DNA from: SAR116 cluster bacterium AG-321-A13
GTDB taxonomy: Bacteria; Pseudomonadota; Alphaproteobacteria; Puniceispirillales; Marisalimonadaceae
Direction: 5' to 3'
DNA length: 51,933 nt
Assembly (NCBI GenBank): GCA_003283875.1
Contig: QBXD01000005.1
Span: forward strand, 1-51,933
Made by a program: the position numbers and the translations under genes. Below are positions 44,065-51,933 of this stretch, one piece after another. The notes below the pieces were generated by a model. The model did no database searches and was not told the DNA's origin. It was given only the letters and a program-made list of their open reading frames with translations. Position 1 is the first letter of the stretch. Every line of letters begins with the position of its first letter.

Positions 44065-45229
44065 ACTTACTTGGTATATATCTTACGGGGTTAATCATCA
44101 AAAATGATGCAATAAATAGTGAAACAGATGATATCGACAGAGCTATTTTATAAGAAAAAAACAAATCTATAATTACGCCCCCAAAATAAGGTCCAATCAT
44201 TTGACCCACGCCAAAAGATGATGTGAGTATAGCTGTTGAAACTCTGATTGATCCATTATATCTAGTTTGTCCCTCCAACAAAGCTAAAGCAGTTATTGGA
44301 ATAAAAGTAGAACCCAATAGAATAGATGCTAAAATAATTCCAAACTTATCCTCTACTATTACAGGCATTAATATACCAAAACCCATAATCGCACAGGCTA
44401 AGAAAAGGGCTATGTCGTTTCCAATTTTTTTACCAAACCAAGGCCACAATATTACCATTGGAATACCAGCTAGACCTACTAAAAGCCAAACATATGTTTC
44501 AGTAGTTTCTAACCCTACAGTTTCTCTTGCCATAGTTGATATAAAAGTACCTAAAATCACATATCCAAAACCGTAAAGCCCGTAGGATAAAGTAATTAAA
44601 CTAAAACTTACATTATTACTCGTTTCAGATTTGATTATTGTTGTTACCACAACAGTTTCATTAGGGGTATAACAAAAAACGGGTATTGCTAATATCATTG
44701 ATAAAATAGTAACTCCAATCCATAAATCATTCCAAGCAAATCCAAAATTTCCTAAAAGAGATACTAAAATTGAAGATAAGACAATTCCAAAACCAACACC
44801 CATGAAATGGGAAGTACTTAGCGATTTTTCCCCAAGTAATTGCATAGAAGGAAGAATTAAAGCTGTAGCAAAAATTAAAACAAATGCACTAGATACGCCG
44901 GCAAAAAATCGAATAACAATAAAAATTATTATATCATTACTTAAACTCATTAATAATGTAGTCAGTAAGGAAATAACAATAGATGTAAAAAAAACAAATT
45001 TAATTTTTTTCTTAAATATTGGTAAAATAGATAGGAGTGATCCGCATAAATAACCAAAAAAATTCCATGAGGCTATTAAACCTCCATTAGTCTTACTTAT
45101 ATTCAATTCTTCCAACATATAAGGCAAGATTGGTGTATAACTAAACCTTCCAATACCAACGGCTAATGCAAGAGCAGCTGTGCCAGTCAAAATTAATATT
45201 AAAACTTCAAGGCTAAGTTTATTTTCCAA
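44048..45229 (-). CDS. YbfB/YjiJ-family MFS transporter
   Basis: A 393-residue protein with about twelve hydrophobic helices. The N-terminus has GIGRFSYTPILPYMLEELNIS, a hallmark of the YbfB/YjiJ group, and GLIASWNFFGYLCGSLLSI forms helix 2. VIIDLFFSYKIALSISSVSLF ends the last helices. The substrate of this family is poorly known. Its location between the kinase and the enoyl-CoA-hydratase-fold gene suggests uptake or export of an organic acid. Divergent from the acyl-CoA operon across 139 bases, which likely hold both promoters. Confidence 0.82.
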   Translation of the reverse strand: MENKLSLEVLILILTGTAALALAVGIGRFSYTPILPYMLEELNISKTNGGLIASWNFFGYLCGSLLSILPIFKKKIKFVFFTSIVISLLTTLLMSLSNDIIIFIVIRFFAGVSSAFVLIFATALILPSMQLLGEKSLSTSHFMGVGFGIVLSSILVSLLGNFGFAWNDLWIGVTILSMILAIPVFCYTPNETVVVTTIIKSETSNNVSFSLITLSYGLYGFGYVILGTFISTMARETVGLETTETYVWLLVGLAGIPMVILWPWFGKKIGNDIALFLACAIMGFGILMPVIVEDKFGIILASILLGSTFIPITALALLEGQTRYNGSIRVSTAILTSSFGVGQMIGPYFGGVIIDLFFSYKIALSISSVSLFIASFLMINPVRYIPSKFTNIP

Positions 45230-45368
45230 AATATAATTCTTATGTAATTTCTTTTGTAGTATTTAGATTTTAAGTAAAACAATCAACATAAATAAGATTA
45301 TTAATTGACCAGAAATATAAATTTGTTTCATATATACATAAAGAATTATATTAAAATGGAAAAAGTAA

Positions 45369-46148
45369 ATGCAGAAACTTTTCAATATAACTAATGAGAC
45401 TGACCACATCGTCAAAATTGAGTTGGTTAATGGAAAAAAACACAACCCATTATCTTTAGAATTAATCAGAGAACTAACGAACTCTCTAATACAAATTTCG
45501 TCACAAAAGAAAGTAAAAGTTTTAATCATATCTTCTGAAGGACCAGGATTTTCTGCTGGTCATGATCTAGATGAATTAAGAAAAAATCGAAACAATAAGA
45601 AATTTTTTAACGAATTATTCAATGAATGTTCAAATTTAATGCAAACAATCATGAACTTGCCCCAACCAGTTATAGCTGAAGTTTGTGGTATTGCAGCTGC
45701 AGCAGGATGCCAATTAGTAGCGAGCTGTGATTTAGCAGTTGCATCTGAACAGGCTAGTTTTATGACGCCAGGAGTAAATATTGGTTTATTTTGTTCAACA
45801 CCGATGGTAGCAGTTTCCAGAAATCTTAGCAGAAAAAAAATTATGGAAATGCTTCTGACTGGAGAAAAACTTAGTGCAAAAGACGCAGTTGATTTTGGTT
45901 TAATAAATCATTGTGTTCCTCTTGATCAACTTCATCAGAAAACACTAACTATTGCAAATATAATAGCTTCAAAACCTTTATCTACTGTGAAAATTGGTAA
46001 AGAGGCTTTTTACAAGCAGGTGGAGATGCCAATTGATGAGGCTTATAAATATACTTCTGAGGTTATGGCTATGAATATGATGGAAAAAGACGCTTATGAA
46101 GGCATTAGTGCTTTTTTAGATAAAAGATCACCTTCATGGAATGAGTAA
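45369..46148 (+). CDS. Enoyl-CoA hydratase-fold protein (ECHDC3-like), catalytic Glu pair absent
   Basis: A 259-residue crotonase-fold protein. FSAGHDLDELR (61-71) forms the first half of the oxyanion hole and CGIAAAAGCQLVASCDLAVAS (106-126) the second. At the two positions where enoyl-CoA hydratase has catalytic Glu, this protein has Gln115 and Gly135 (AGCQ and TPGVNIGL), as in ECHDC3-type proteins, so normal hydratase activity is unlikely. It may be a hydrolase, an isomerase or a binding protein for acyl-CoA. It opens the plus-strand run that ends with the thiolase; the GMC gene follows after 43 bases. Confidence 0.8.
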   Translation: MQKLFNITNETDHIVKIELVNGKKHNPLSLELIRELTNSLIQISSQKKVKVLIISSEGPGFSAGHDLDELRKNRNNKKFFNELFNECSNLMQTIMNLPQPVIAEVCGIAAAAGCQLVASCDLAVASEQASFMTPGVNIGLFCSTPMVAVSRNLSRKKIMEMLLTGEKLSAKDAVDFGLINHCVPLDQLHQKTLTIANIIASKPLSTVKIGKEAFYKQVEMPIDEAYKYTSEVMAMNMMEKDAYEGISAFLDKRSPSWNE

Positions 46149-46191
46149 AAAATTGATAATGTATATATTTTGAATTCAAAAAGGTAAATTT

Positions 46192-47787
46192 ATGTCTAAA
46201 GTATTCGATTTTATCGTAGTAGGTGCAGGCACAGCTGGATGCCTTCTTGCTAATCGATTGTCTGCTAATGGTAGGTTTTCTGTAGCTTTATTGGAAGCAG
46301 GAGGAAGTGACAATTACCATTGGGTTCATATTCCTGTAGGTTATTTATATTGTATGGGAAACAAAAGAACAGATTGGTTATACAAAACAACTTCACAAAA
46401 AGGTTTAAATGGTAGAGCTTTAAATTACCCAAGAGGTAAGGTTATGGGTGGTTGTTCATCAATAAATGGTATGATTTATATGAGAGGACAGGCAAATGAT
46501 TATGATCAGTGGAGGCAAATGGGTAATGATGGTTGGAGTTGGGATGATGTTCTCCCTTACTTCAAAAATATGGAAGATAGCTATGAAGGAGAAAATAAAT
46601 TTCATGGTGCAGGTGGAGAATGGAAGGTAAATCAACAAAGACTATCTTGGAATATTTTAGATAGTTTTCAAGAAGCTACTGTAGAGGCTGGAATACCTAA
46701 AGTAGACGATTTCAACGAAGGCAACAATTTTGGAGTTTCATATTTTAAAGTTAATCAAAATTCTGGGTTTAGATGGAATACAGTAAAGGCATTTATAAAA
46801 CCAATAAAAAATAGAAAAAATTTGCATGTAATTAGTCAATGTGAAGTGAATAAATTAATTTTAGAAAATAATATAATTAAAGGGGTAGAAGTTACACGAA
46901 ATGGGAAAATTGAAGATATTTTTGTAAATAAAGAAATAATATTATCTGCTGGCTCAATTGGTTCACCTAAAATCTTAGAGTTGTCTGGTATAGGAAATCC
47001 TAACTTGCTCTCTGATTTAGGTATTGAAACCAAAGTAAAAAGCCCAAAAGTTGGTGAAAATCTTCAAGATCATCTTCAATTAAGAGTAATATATCAATTA
47101 GAAAATGCACAAACTTTAAATCAAAAAGCTAATTCATTATTGGGTAAAATTGCTATAGGTTTAGAATATGCTCTTAAAAGAACTGGTCCTATGTCTATGG
47201 CTCCTAGTCAATTAGGTATATTCGCAATGTCAGACAAATCTTATGAAACGCCTAATCTTCAATTTCACGTGCAACCATTATCTTTAGACAAATTTGGAGA
47301 CCCTCTTCATGACTTTCCAGGTCTTACAGCAAGTGTATGTAATCTAAATCCGCAGAGTAGAGGAAGTGTCCATATTACATCAAAAGATCCTAAAATTGCA
47401 CCGTCCATTGATCCAAATTACTTGTATGAAGAACAAGATAAACTTGTGGCGGCCCAATCTATAGAATTAGCAAGAAAAATTATCACTCAACCAGCAATGA
47501 AAAAATATAATCCAAAAGAATATGCGCCAGGAATTCAGTTTCAGTCGGAAGATGAATTAAAAAAAGTTGCTGGTGATATTGGTACTACTATTTTTCATCC
47601 AGTAGGAACATGTGGTATGGGCCCAGGCACTTCTTCAGTAACAGATAGTGATTTAAAAGTTAGGGGTGTAGAGGGGTTAAGAATTGCAGATGCGTCTATT
47701 ATGCCTACTATCACTTCTGGCAACACAAATGCTCCAACACTGATGATTGCTGAAAAAGCATCAGAAATAATCTTGAACTCAAATTAA
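46192..47787 (+). CDS. GMC-family FAD alcohol dehydrogenase/oxidase
   Basis: A 531-residue glucose-methanol-choline oxidoreductase. FIVVGAGTAGCLLANRL (7-23) binds FAD, YPRGKVMGGCSSINGMIYMRG is GMC signature 1, GSIGSPKILELSGIG signature 2, and the active-site His lies in FHPVGTCGMG with Asn in GNTNAPTLM. Choline- and aliphatic-alcohol dehydrogenases are close relatives. It sits inside a branched-chain acyl-CoA operon with AAAGG upstream of the ATG. Oxidation of a primary alcohol made in that pathway, for example 3-hydroxyisobutyrate, is a hypothesis from context. Confidence 0.9.
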   Translation: MSKVFDFIVVGAGTAGCLLANRLSANGRFSVALLEAGGSDNYHWVHIPVGYLYCMGNKRTDWLYKTTSQKGLNGRALNYPRGKVMGGCSSINGMIYMRGQANDYDQWRQMGNDGWSWDDVLPYFKNMEDSYEGENKFHGAGGEWKVNQQRLSWNILDSFQEATVEAGIPKVDDFNEGNNFGVSYFKVNQNSGFRWNTVKAFIKPIKNRKNLHVISQCEVNKLILENNIIKGVEVTRNGKIEDIFVNKEIILSAGSIGSPKILELSGIGNPNLLSDLGIETKVKSPKVGENLQDHLQLRVIYQLENAQTLNQKANSLLGKIAIGLEYALKRTGPMSMAPSQLGIFAMSDKSYETPNLQFHVQPLSLDKFGDPLHDFPGLTASVCNLNPQSRGSVHITSKDPKIAPSIDPNYLYEEQDKLVAAQSIELARKIITQPAMKKYNPKEYAPGIQFQSEDELKKVAGDIGTTIFHPVGTCGMGPGTSSVTDSDLKVRGVEGLRIADASIMPTITSGNTNAPTLMIAEKASEIILNSN

Positions 47788-47827
47788 ATTTAATATCTAT
47801 TTGATATGGAAGTTAAGAGGTAGAAAA

Positions 47828-48970
47828 ATGAATTTTGAATACAACGAAGACCAATTAGCTATAAAAGATATGGCAAAGGGTTTTTCTGAAACTGAGCTAA
47901 TGCCTTATGCTGCTGATTGGGATCAAAACGAAATATTTCCAGTAGAGACATTAAAAAAAGCTGCTGAACTAGGTTTGGCAGCAATATACGTGAATGAATC
48001 ACATGGGGGTTCGGGTCTAAGTAGATTAGATGCTGCGATTATATTTGAAGAATTATCAAGAGGATGCGTCTCCACGGCTGCTTATATATCGATACACAAT
48101 ATGGTAACATGGATGATAGATGCGCATGGATCAGATGCTATAAAGGAAAGATTTATTAATAAATTATCTACAATGGAAATTATGTCTAGTTACTGTTTAA
48201 CTGAACCAGGTTCTGGATCAGACGCTGTGGCTTTAAAAACGAGTGCCTCTAAAAAAGGGAACAGTCATTATATATTAAATGGGTCTAAAAGTTTTATATC
48301 GGGCGGTCCTACTAGTGATGTTTTTGCTGTCATGTGCCGTACAGGTGACGAAGGAGCAAATGGGGTTTCTTGTCTGCTAGTAGATAAAGGAACAAAAGGT
48401 TTATCATTTGGAAAACAAGAAAAAAAAATGGGATGGAATAGTCAGCATACATCCATGGTTAATTTTGATAATTGTGAAATTCCAATTGATAACTTAGTTG
48501 GGAATGAGGGAGATGGCTTTAAAATAGCAATGAAAGGTCTTGATGGAGGTAGAGTGAATATTGCAGCTTGTTCATTGGGTGGAGCAAGAGCAGCTTTAGA
48601 AGCATCAATTAGCTACTCGGCAGAAAGGAAGCAATTTGGAAAATCTATTGATCAATTTCAAGTTACTCAATTCAAGCTAGCAGATATGGCAACCGAATTA
48701 GAAGCAGCTAGATTAATGGTATTAAGAGCTGCGCGTAGTCTTGATACTCATGATATTAAAGCTACTAAACTTTGTGCTATGGCCAAAAGATATGCAACTG
48801 ATATTTGTTCTGAAATATGTGATATGGCGCTCCAAATTCATGGTGGTTATGGATATTTAAAAGACTTTCCTTTAGAGAGACTAGTAAGAGATTTAAGGGT
48901 GCATCAGATATTAGAAGGAACAAATGAAATAATGAGAGTAATTATTTCAAGAGACTTAAAAAGTAATTAA
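47828..48970 (+). CDS. Isobutyryl-CoA/short-branched-chain acyl-CoA dehydrogenase
   Basis: A protein of 380 residues from the ATG at 47828, with AGAGG 7 bases upstream; a TTG at 47801 would add a foreign-looking stretch. YCLTEPGSGSDAVALKT is the FAD/substrate loop, FISGGPTSDVFAVMCRTG follows, and HQILEGTNEIMRVIISR carries the C-terminal Glu block. MGWNSQHTSMVNFDNC is characteristic of isobutyryl-CoA dehydrogenases (ACAD8). Together with the 3-hydroxyisobutyryl-CoA hydrolase downstream it supports the valine route. The enzyme oxidises isobutyryl-CoA to methacrylyl-CoA. Confidence 0.87.
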   Translation: MNFEYNEDQLAIKDMAKGFSETELMPYAADWDQNEIFPVETLKKAAELGLAAIYVNESHGGSGLSRLDAAIIFEELSRGCVSTAAYISIHNMVTWMIDAHGSDAIKERFINKLSTMEIMSSYCLTEPGSGSDAVALKTSASKKGNSHYILNGSKSFISGGPTSDVFAVMCRTGDEGANGVSCLLVDKGTKGLSFGKQEKKMGWNSQHTSMVNFDNCEIPIDNLVGNEGDGFKIAMKGLDGGRVNIAACSLGGARAALEASISYSAERKQFGKSIDQFQVTQFKLADMATELEAARLMVLRAARSLDTHDIKATKLCAMAKRYATDICSEICDMALQIHGGYGYLKDFPLERLVRDLRVHQILEGTNEIMRVIISRDLKSN

Positions 48971-48992
48971 ATCAATAAAGGATAAATCAACA

Positions 48993-50072
48993 ATGTCAGA
49001 AGAAGTTATATTTACTGAAGAAAATGGGATTGGAATAATAACTTTAAACAGGCCAGATAGATTGAATGCCCTAACTTATCCAATGGTTCAAAAAATAAAT
49101 AAATATCTAAACTCTTGGGAAATAAGTGAACACATAAATTGTGTAATTATTGAGGGAGCAGGTGATAAATCATTTTGTGCAGGTGGTGATGTTATTAAAT
49201 TAAGAAAAGAAGTCTTAGAAGATGGAGGCCCACCCACTAACTTATCCCAGTCATTTTTTTATGATGAATATACTTTAAATTTTAAAATTAGTAATTTTAA
49301 AAAACCATTTATATCATTAATCAATGGATACACCATGGGTGGTGGAGTAGGAGTATCAATGCACGGAAGTCACGTTGTAGCATCTGAAAAGACTATGTTT
49401 GCAATGCCTGAAACAGCTATTGGTTTGTTTCCTGATGTAGGAGGTGGATGGTTGTTAGGTCAGTTGGATAAAGGAATAGGAGCTTGGCTGTCTTTAGTTG
49501 GGGCAAGAATTAAAGCATATGACCTTATGAAACTTCAACTCATAACTCACTATGTTTCTTCAAGTGAAATAGGAAATTTAAAAAAAATGTTAATTTCTTC
49601 TTCACCAAGTACGAATGACAAAGTTGATAGTATAATTAATAGCCTCTCTTCAAATCCAAATTCAGAAGACAGTGTCTTAATAGCAAATGAAAATATTATT
49701 AAGGATGCATTTTCATTTGATACAATTGAACAAATTTTTGAAAAATGTGAATCTCTCTCAATAATTGGAAATGAATTCTTAAATGCTCAATTCGAAGAAT
49801 TAAAACATAAATCACCTACATCATTAAAAATTTCTTTAAAGCAAATTAGAGATGCTAGTAAAATGACTCTAAAGGATGAATTGATAATGGAATATAGAAT
49901 GGTTCAGCGTTGTCTGGAGATTGGTGATTTTTTTGAGGGTGTTAGAGCAATGCTCGTTGATAAAGACAGAAAACCAAACTGGCAACCGTCTAATATTAAG
50001 GATGTTGATGAAGGTAGAGTTAATAAATTTTTTGAAGTATTAGGAAATTTAGATTTAGTTTTAACAAATTAG
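48993..50072 (+). CDS. 3-hydroxyisobutyryl-CoA hydrolase
   Basis: A 359-residue crotonase-fold thioesterase of the HIBCH type. GIITLNRPDRLNALTYPMV is the N-terminal block, KSFCAGGDVIKLRKE forms the oxyanion hole, GYTMGGGVGVSMHGSHVVASEKTMFAMPETAIGLFPDVGG has the catalytic Glu of HIBCH, and the long C-terminal extension beyond 260 residues is the family's own. It frees 3-hydroxyisobutyrate in valine breakdown. It follows the acyl-CoA dehydrogenase by 22 bases and precedes the thiolase by 28. Confidence 0.92.
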   Translation: MSEEVIFTEENGIGIITLNRPDRLNALTYPMVQKINKYLNSWEISEHINCVIIEGAGDKSFCAGGDVIKLRKEVLEDGGPPTNLSQSFFYDEYTLNFKISNFKKPFISLINGYTMGGGVGVSMHGSHVVASEKTMFAMPETAIGLFPDVGGGWLLGQLDKGIGAWLSLVGARIKAYDLMKLQLITHYVSSSEIGNLKKMLISSSPSTNDKVDSIINSLSSNPNSEDSVLIANENIIKDAFSFDTIEQIFEKCESLSIIGNEFLNAQFEELKHKSPTSLKISLKQIRDASKMTLKDELIMEYRMVQRCLEIGDFFEGVRAMLVDKDRKPNWQPSNIKDVDEGRVNKFFEVLGNLDLVLTN

Positions 50073-50100
50073 AATAGAGATTATCTTGGAGGAAAGTATT

Positions 50101-51273
50101 ATGAATGATGTGTATATAATGTCTGCAAACAGATCTGCAATTGGTGGATTTGGGGGTACACTGAAGAGTTTTTGCCCGGTAGATCTGGGTACTTTGGTAG
50201 CTAAAGATGCAATTGCAAGATCTGGGTATGATGCTGACGAGGTTGAACACGCTGTTTTTGGGAATGTAATTCATACTGAGCCGAGAGATATGTACGTAAG
50301 TAGAGTTATAGCTCTTCAGGCTGGTATGAGTAAAGAATCCGCTGCGTTAACAGTAAATAGACTTTGTGGCTCAGGACTTCAGGCTATTGTAAGTTCTATT
50401 CAACTATTAATATTAGGAGATGCGAAAATATCAATAGCTGGGGGTGTAGAAGTTATGTCTAATGGGGCACATATCGTAGAAGGGTTTCGTTGGGGATCAA
50501 GAATGGGAGACGGAAAAGTTCATGATATGATGCTCGGTGCATTACATGATCCATTTGGTCATGGTCATATGGGTATTACGGCTGAAAATATATCAAGCAG
50601 ATATCAAATTAGTAGAGACATGCAAGATCAATTTGCTTTAAGTAGTCAACAAAGAGCAAGCAAGGCAATTGATAATGGATCTTTTAAAGAGCAAATATTA
50701 CCAATTGAAATAAAAACTAGAAAAGGAATTGAAATTTTTGAAACAGATGAACATCCAAAGCCAGATACTAGTATAGATACTTTATCTAGTCTGAGAACGG
50801 CTTTTAAAAAAGATGGAGTGGTTACAGCTGGTAATGCTTCTGGAATTAATGATGGCGCATCAGCCTTGATCCTTGCTAATGAAGATAAGGCTAAAAAAGG
50901 TACGCCATTAGCCAGGATTGTTTCGTATGGATTTGGTGGTGTAGACCCTGATGAAATGGGTATGGGACCAGTTCCAGCTTCAAAAATGGCATTAAACAAA
51001 GCAGGGTTAAATGTATCAGATTTAGATTTAATTGAATCAAATGAAGCATTTGCAGCCCAAGCATGTGCTGTTAATAAACAATTAGGCCTAGACCCTGAAA
51101 TTGTAAATGTGAATGGCGGTGCAATTGCCCTAGGTCATCCAGTAGGCGCAACGGGAGCAATAATTATGACAAAACTTGTTTATGAATTAAGAAAGCGTAA
51201 AGGTAAATATGGTCTTGCAACTATGTGTATTGGTGGAGGTCAAGGAATAGCGGTAATTATAGAGGCTTTGTAA
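50101..51273 (+). CDS. Thiolase (acetyl-CoA C-acyltransferase, BktB/PhaA-like)
   Basis: A protein of 390 residues from the ATG at 50101; GGAGGA lies 7 bases upstream, so a TTG at 50086 is not used. Cys89 in VNRLCGSGLQA is the acyl-carrying nucleophile, NGGAIALGHPVGATGA holds His and CIGGGQGIAV the second Cys. NEAFAAQA is also present. Layout and length match biosynthetic/degradative thiolases. In this run it may cleave a 3-ketoacyl-CoA; it could also supply acetoacetyl-CoA in relation to the acetoacetyl-CoA synthetase upstream. The rhodanese gene starts 4 bases later. Confidence 0.93.
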   Translation: MNDVYIMSANRSAIGGFGGTLKSFCPVDLGTLVAKDAIARSGYDADEVEHAVFGNVIHTEPRDMYVSRVIALQAGMSKESAALTVNRLCGSGLQAIVSSIQLLILGDAKISIAGGVEVMSNGAHIVEGFRWGSRMGDGKVHDMMLGALHDPFGHGHMGITAENISSRYQISRDMQDQFALSSQQRASKAIDNGSFKEQILPIEIKTRKGIEIFETDEHPKPDTSIDTLSSLRTAFKKDGVVTAGNASGINDGASALILANEDKAKKGTPLARIVSYGFGGVDPDEMGMGPVPASKMALNKAGLNVSDLDLIESNEAFAAQACAVNKQLGLDPEIVNVNGGAIALGHPVGATGAIIMTKLVYELRKRKGKYGLATMCIGGGQGIAVIIEAL

Positions 51274-51277
51274 ACAA

Positions 51278-51580
51278 GTGTCTTTCGAATGCATTTCAAT
51301 AAAAGAAGCAAAAAATCTTATTAAAAATGATGATTTAATCTTAATTGATATAAGAGATCACAACTCATTTTCAAAAGGTCATATTGAAAAGGCTATTCAT
51401 GTTGAAGATTTAAATATCGATAAATTTCTCCAAGATAAAGATAAAAATAAAACAATTTTGATTTACTGTTATCATGGCCATTCAAGTCAATCTGCTGCAA
51501 ATTTTTTTAGTCATCATGGATTTAAAAATGTTTTTAGTATGGATGAGGGTTATTCGGGTTGGATAACCCATAACACTTAA
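51278..51580 (+). CDS. Rhodanese-like (GlpE-type) sulfurtransferase
   Basis: A 100-residue single-domain rhodanese starting at GTG. IDIRDHNSFSKGHIEKAIHV is the CDC25/rhodanese N-terminal block, and ILIYCYHGHSSQSAANFF holds the persulfide Cys in the CYHGHSS loop, close to the GlpE loop CYHGNSS. GFKNVFSMDEGYSGW closes the domain. It transfers sulfur from thiosulfate or a persulfide to a thiol acceptor. It is 4 bases from the thiolase stop, with no strong own ribosome site, so it is probably read with the operon; a functional link is not evident. Confidence 0.9.
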   Translation: MSFECISIKEAKNLIKNDDLILIDIRDHNSFSKGHIEKAIHVEDLNIDKFLQDKDKNKTILIYCYHGHSSQSAANFFSHHGFKNVFSMDEGYSGWITHNT

Positions 51581-51670
51581 AATTTTTATATAAAGTAATA
51601 TTTCTTTAACTTGTCTATATTATAATAAGTATTATATTGAGATAATCCGAATAAATATAAGAGGTAAAAA

Positions 51671-51933
51671 TTGGAAACTCGCAGAGGTGGTCGTCTAGTA
51701 GATAGACCAGAATTTAAAACTAAACCAAAACCAGTTACTTTTTTAGGTAAAGAAAAAGTATCCCAAGCAATTGCTGTCATGGCTGATAAAAATTATGGTT
51801 CAGTTGTAATTGTAGATAGTAAAGATAAAGTTGTCGGAATTGTGACTGAACGAGATATTGTAAAGAAATTGTTAAATAACAATATGTCTCCAAAAACAAC
51901 TAAATTAGAGGATATAATGACCCTCAATCCAAG
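51671..51933 (+). CDS. CBS-domain protein, 3' end cut by window edge
   Basis: Reading from a TTG at 51671, with GAGGT 5-6 bases upstream, 87 full codons stay open to the edge. The lead METRRGGRLVDRPEF is short and basic. VSQAIAVMADKNYGSVVIVDSKDKVVGIVTERDIVKKLL is a first CBS motif with the GIVTERD strand, and DIMTLNP begins a second. Two-CBS proteins of this size often bind adenosine nucleotides and regulate other enzymes. The rest of the gene is outside the window. Confidence 0.85.
   Translation, partial: METRRGGRLVDRPEFKTKPKPVTFLGKEKVSQAIAVMADKNYGSVVIVDSKDKVVGIVTERDIVKKLLNNNMSPKTTKLEDIMTLNP

Noticed and set aside
43488-44576. Several antisense frames (for example 43488-43718 and 44223-44576)
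   Set aside because: They lie fully inside the kinase and MFS genes on the other strand and show no recognisable domains.
47801-47827. TTG start nine codons upstream for the acyl-CoA dehydrogenase
   Set aside because: AGAGG lies 7 bases before the ATG at 47828, and the protein from there has the exact family length and N-terminus.
50086-50100. TTG start five codons upstream for the thiolase
   Set aside because: GGAGGA overlaps this stretch and is correctly spaced for the ATG at 50101.
1-51933. CRISPR array, tRNA or rRNA genes, insertion sequences or prophage genes
   Set aside because: I found no regularly spaced repeats, no cloverleaf-like T-loop sequences, no rRNA stretches and no transposase, integrase or phage structural proteins.

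Overview
The window is very AT-rich, gene-dense DNA. It is probably from a marine alphaproteobacterium with a streamlined genome. The best lineage marker is a GapR (DUF2312) gene next to a DUF1244 gene; GapR is essentially alphaproteobacterial. Compactness fits: several convergent pairs overlap or nearly touch (8667-8686, 31455-31458, 44048-44064, 38532/38534), and many genes in a row are joined by ATGA overlaps. I cannot name a genus; a low-GC SAR116/AEGEAN-169/HIMB59-like lineage is a guess. I saw no rRNA, tRNA, CRISPR array, transposase or integrase.

Left half, 1-27151: a surface-polysaccharide (O-antigen or capsule type) island, mostly on the minus strand. It has several parts. (a) 1-4491 is a tightly coupled set: a nucleotidyltransferase-kinase fusion, a cupin, a glycosyltransferase, a GatZ/KbaZ-like aldolase-family protein and a KdsC-like phosphatase. 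I read it as a possible make, dephosphorylate, activate and transfer route for an unidentified sugar. (b) 4630-10990 holds loosely spaced genes: an unknown protein, a PhyH-type dioxygenase, a methyltransferase, a glycosyltransferase and a GT10 fucosyltransferase-like protein, with long empty gaps. (c) 11035-16842 is manC followed by the CDP-3,6-dideoxyhexose genes (rfbH, rfbF, rfbG types) and an SDR enzyme. (d) 17008-25745 is a second sugar-building run: a NeuB-SAF-cupin fusion, an acetolactate-synthase-like ThDP enzyme, an HAD phosphatase, a C-methyltransferase-like protein, a GDP-mannose-hydrolase-like Nudix enzyme, an SDR that appears to start at ATT, a radical SAM/SPASM enzyme and an unknown partner. 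(e) 25958-27151 is a Wzz-like chain-length regulator. No flippase, polymerase or ABC exporter is visible.

Right half, 27460-51933: mainly core metabolism. It contains pyrC, an FMN reductase, a pterin carbinolamine dehydratase, acetoacetyl-CoA synthetase, a MarR-MFS pair behind a perfect 18-bp palindrome, queF, pyrF, gapR, DUF1244, an MntR-like regulator, an ArnT-like glycosyltransferase, sufE, two RNA-methyltransferase-type genes, a GT2 and a haloacid-dehalogenase-like HAD.

Two acyl-CoA modules close the window. At 41003-45229 an ACAD10/11-type acyl-CoA dehydrogenase, an SDR, an APH-type kinase and an MFS protein resemble the bacterial levulinate/4-hydroxyacid (Lva) logic. At 45369-51273 an enoyl-CoA-hydratase-fold protein, a GMC oxidoreductase, an isobutyryl-CoA-dehydrogenase-like enzyme, a 3-hydroxyisobutyryl-CoA hydrolase and a thiolase suggest valine or branched-chain acyl-CoA breakdown. 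A rhodanese and a truncated CBS-domain gene end the window.
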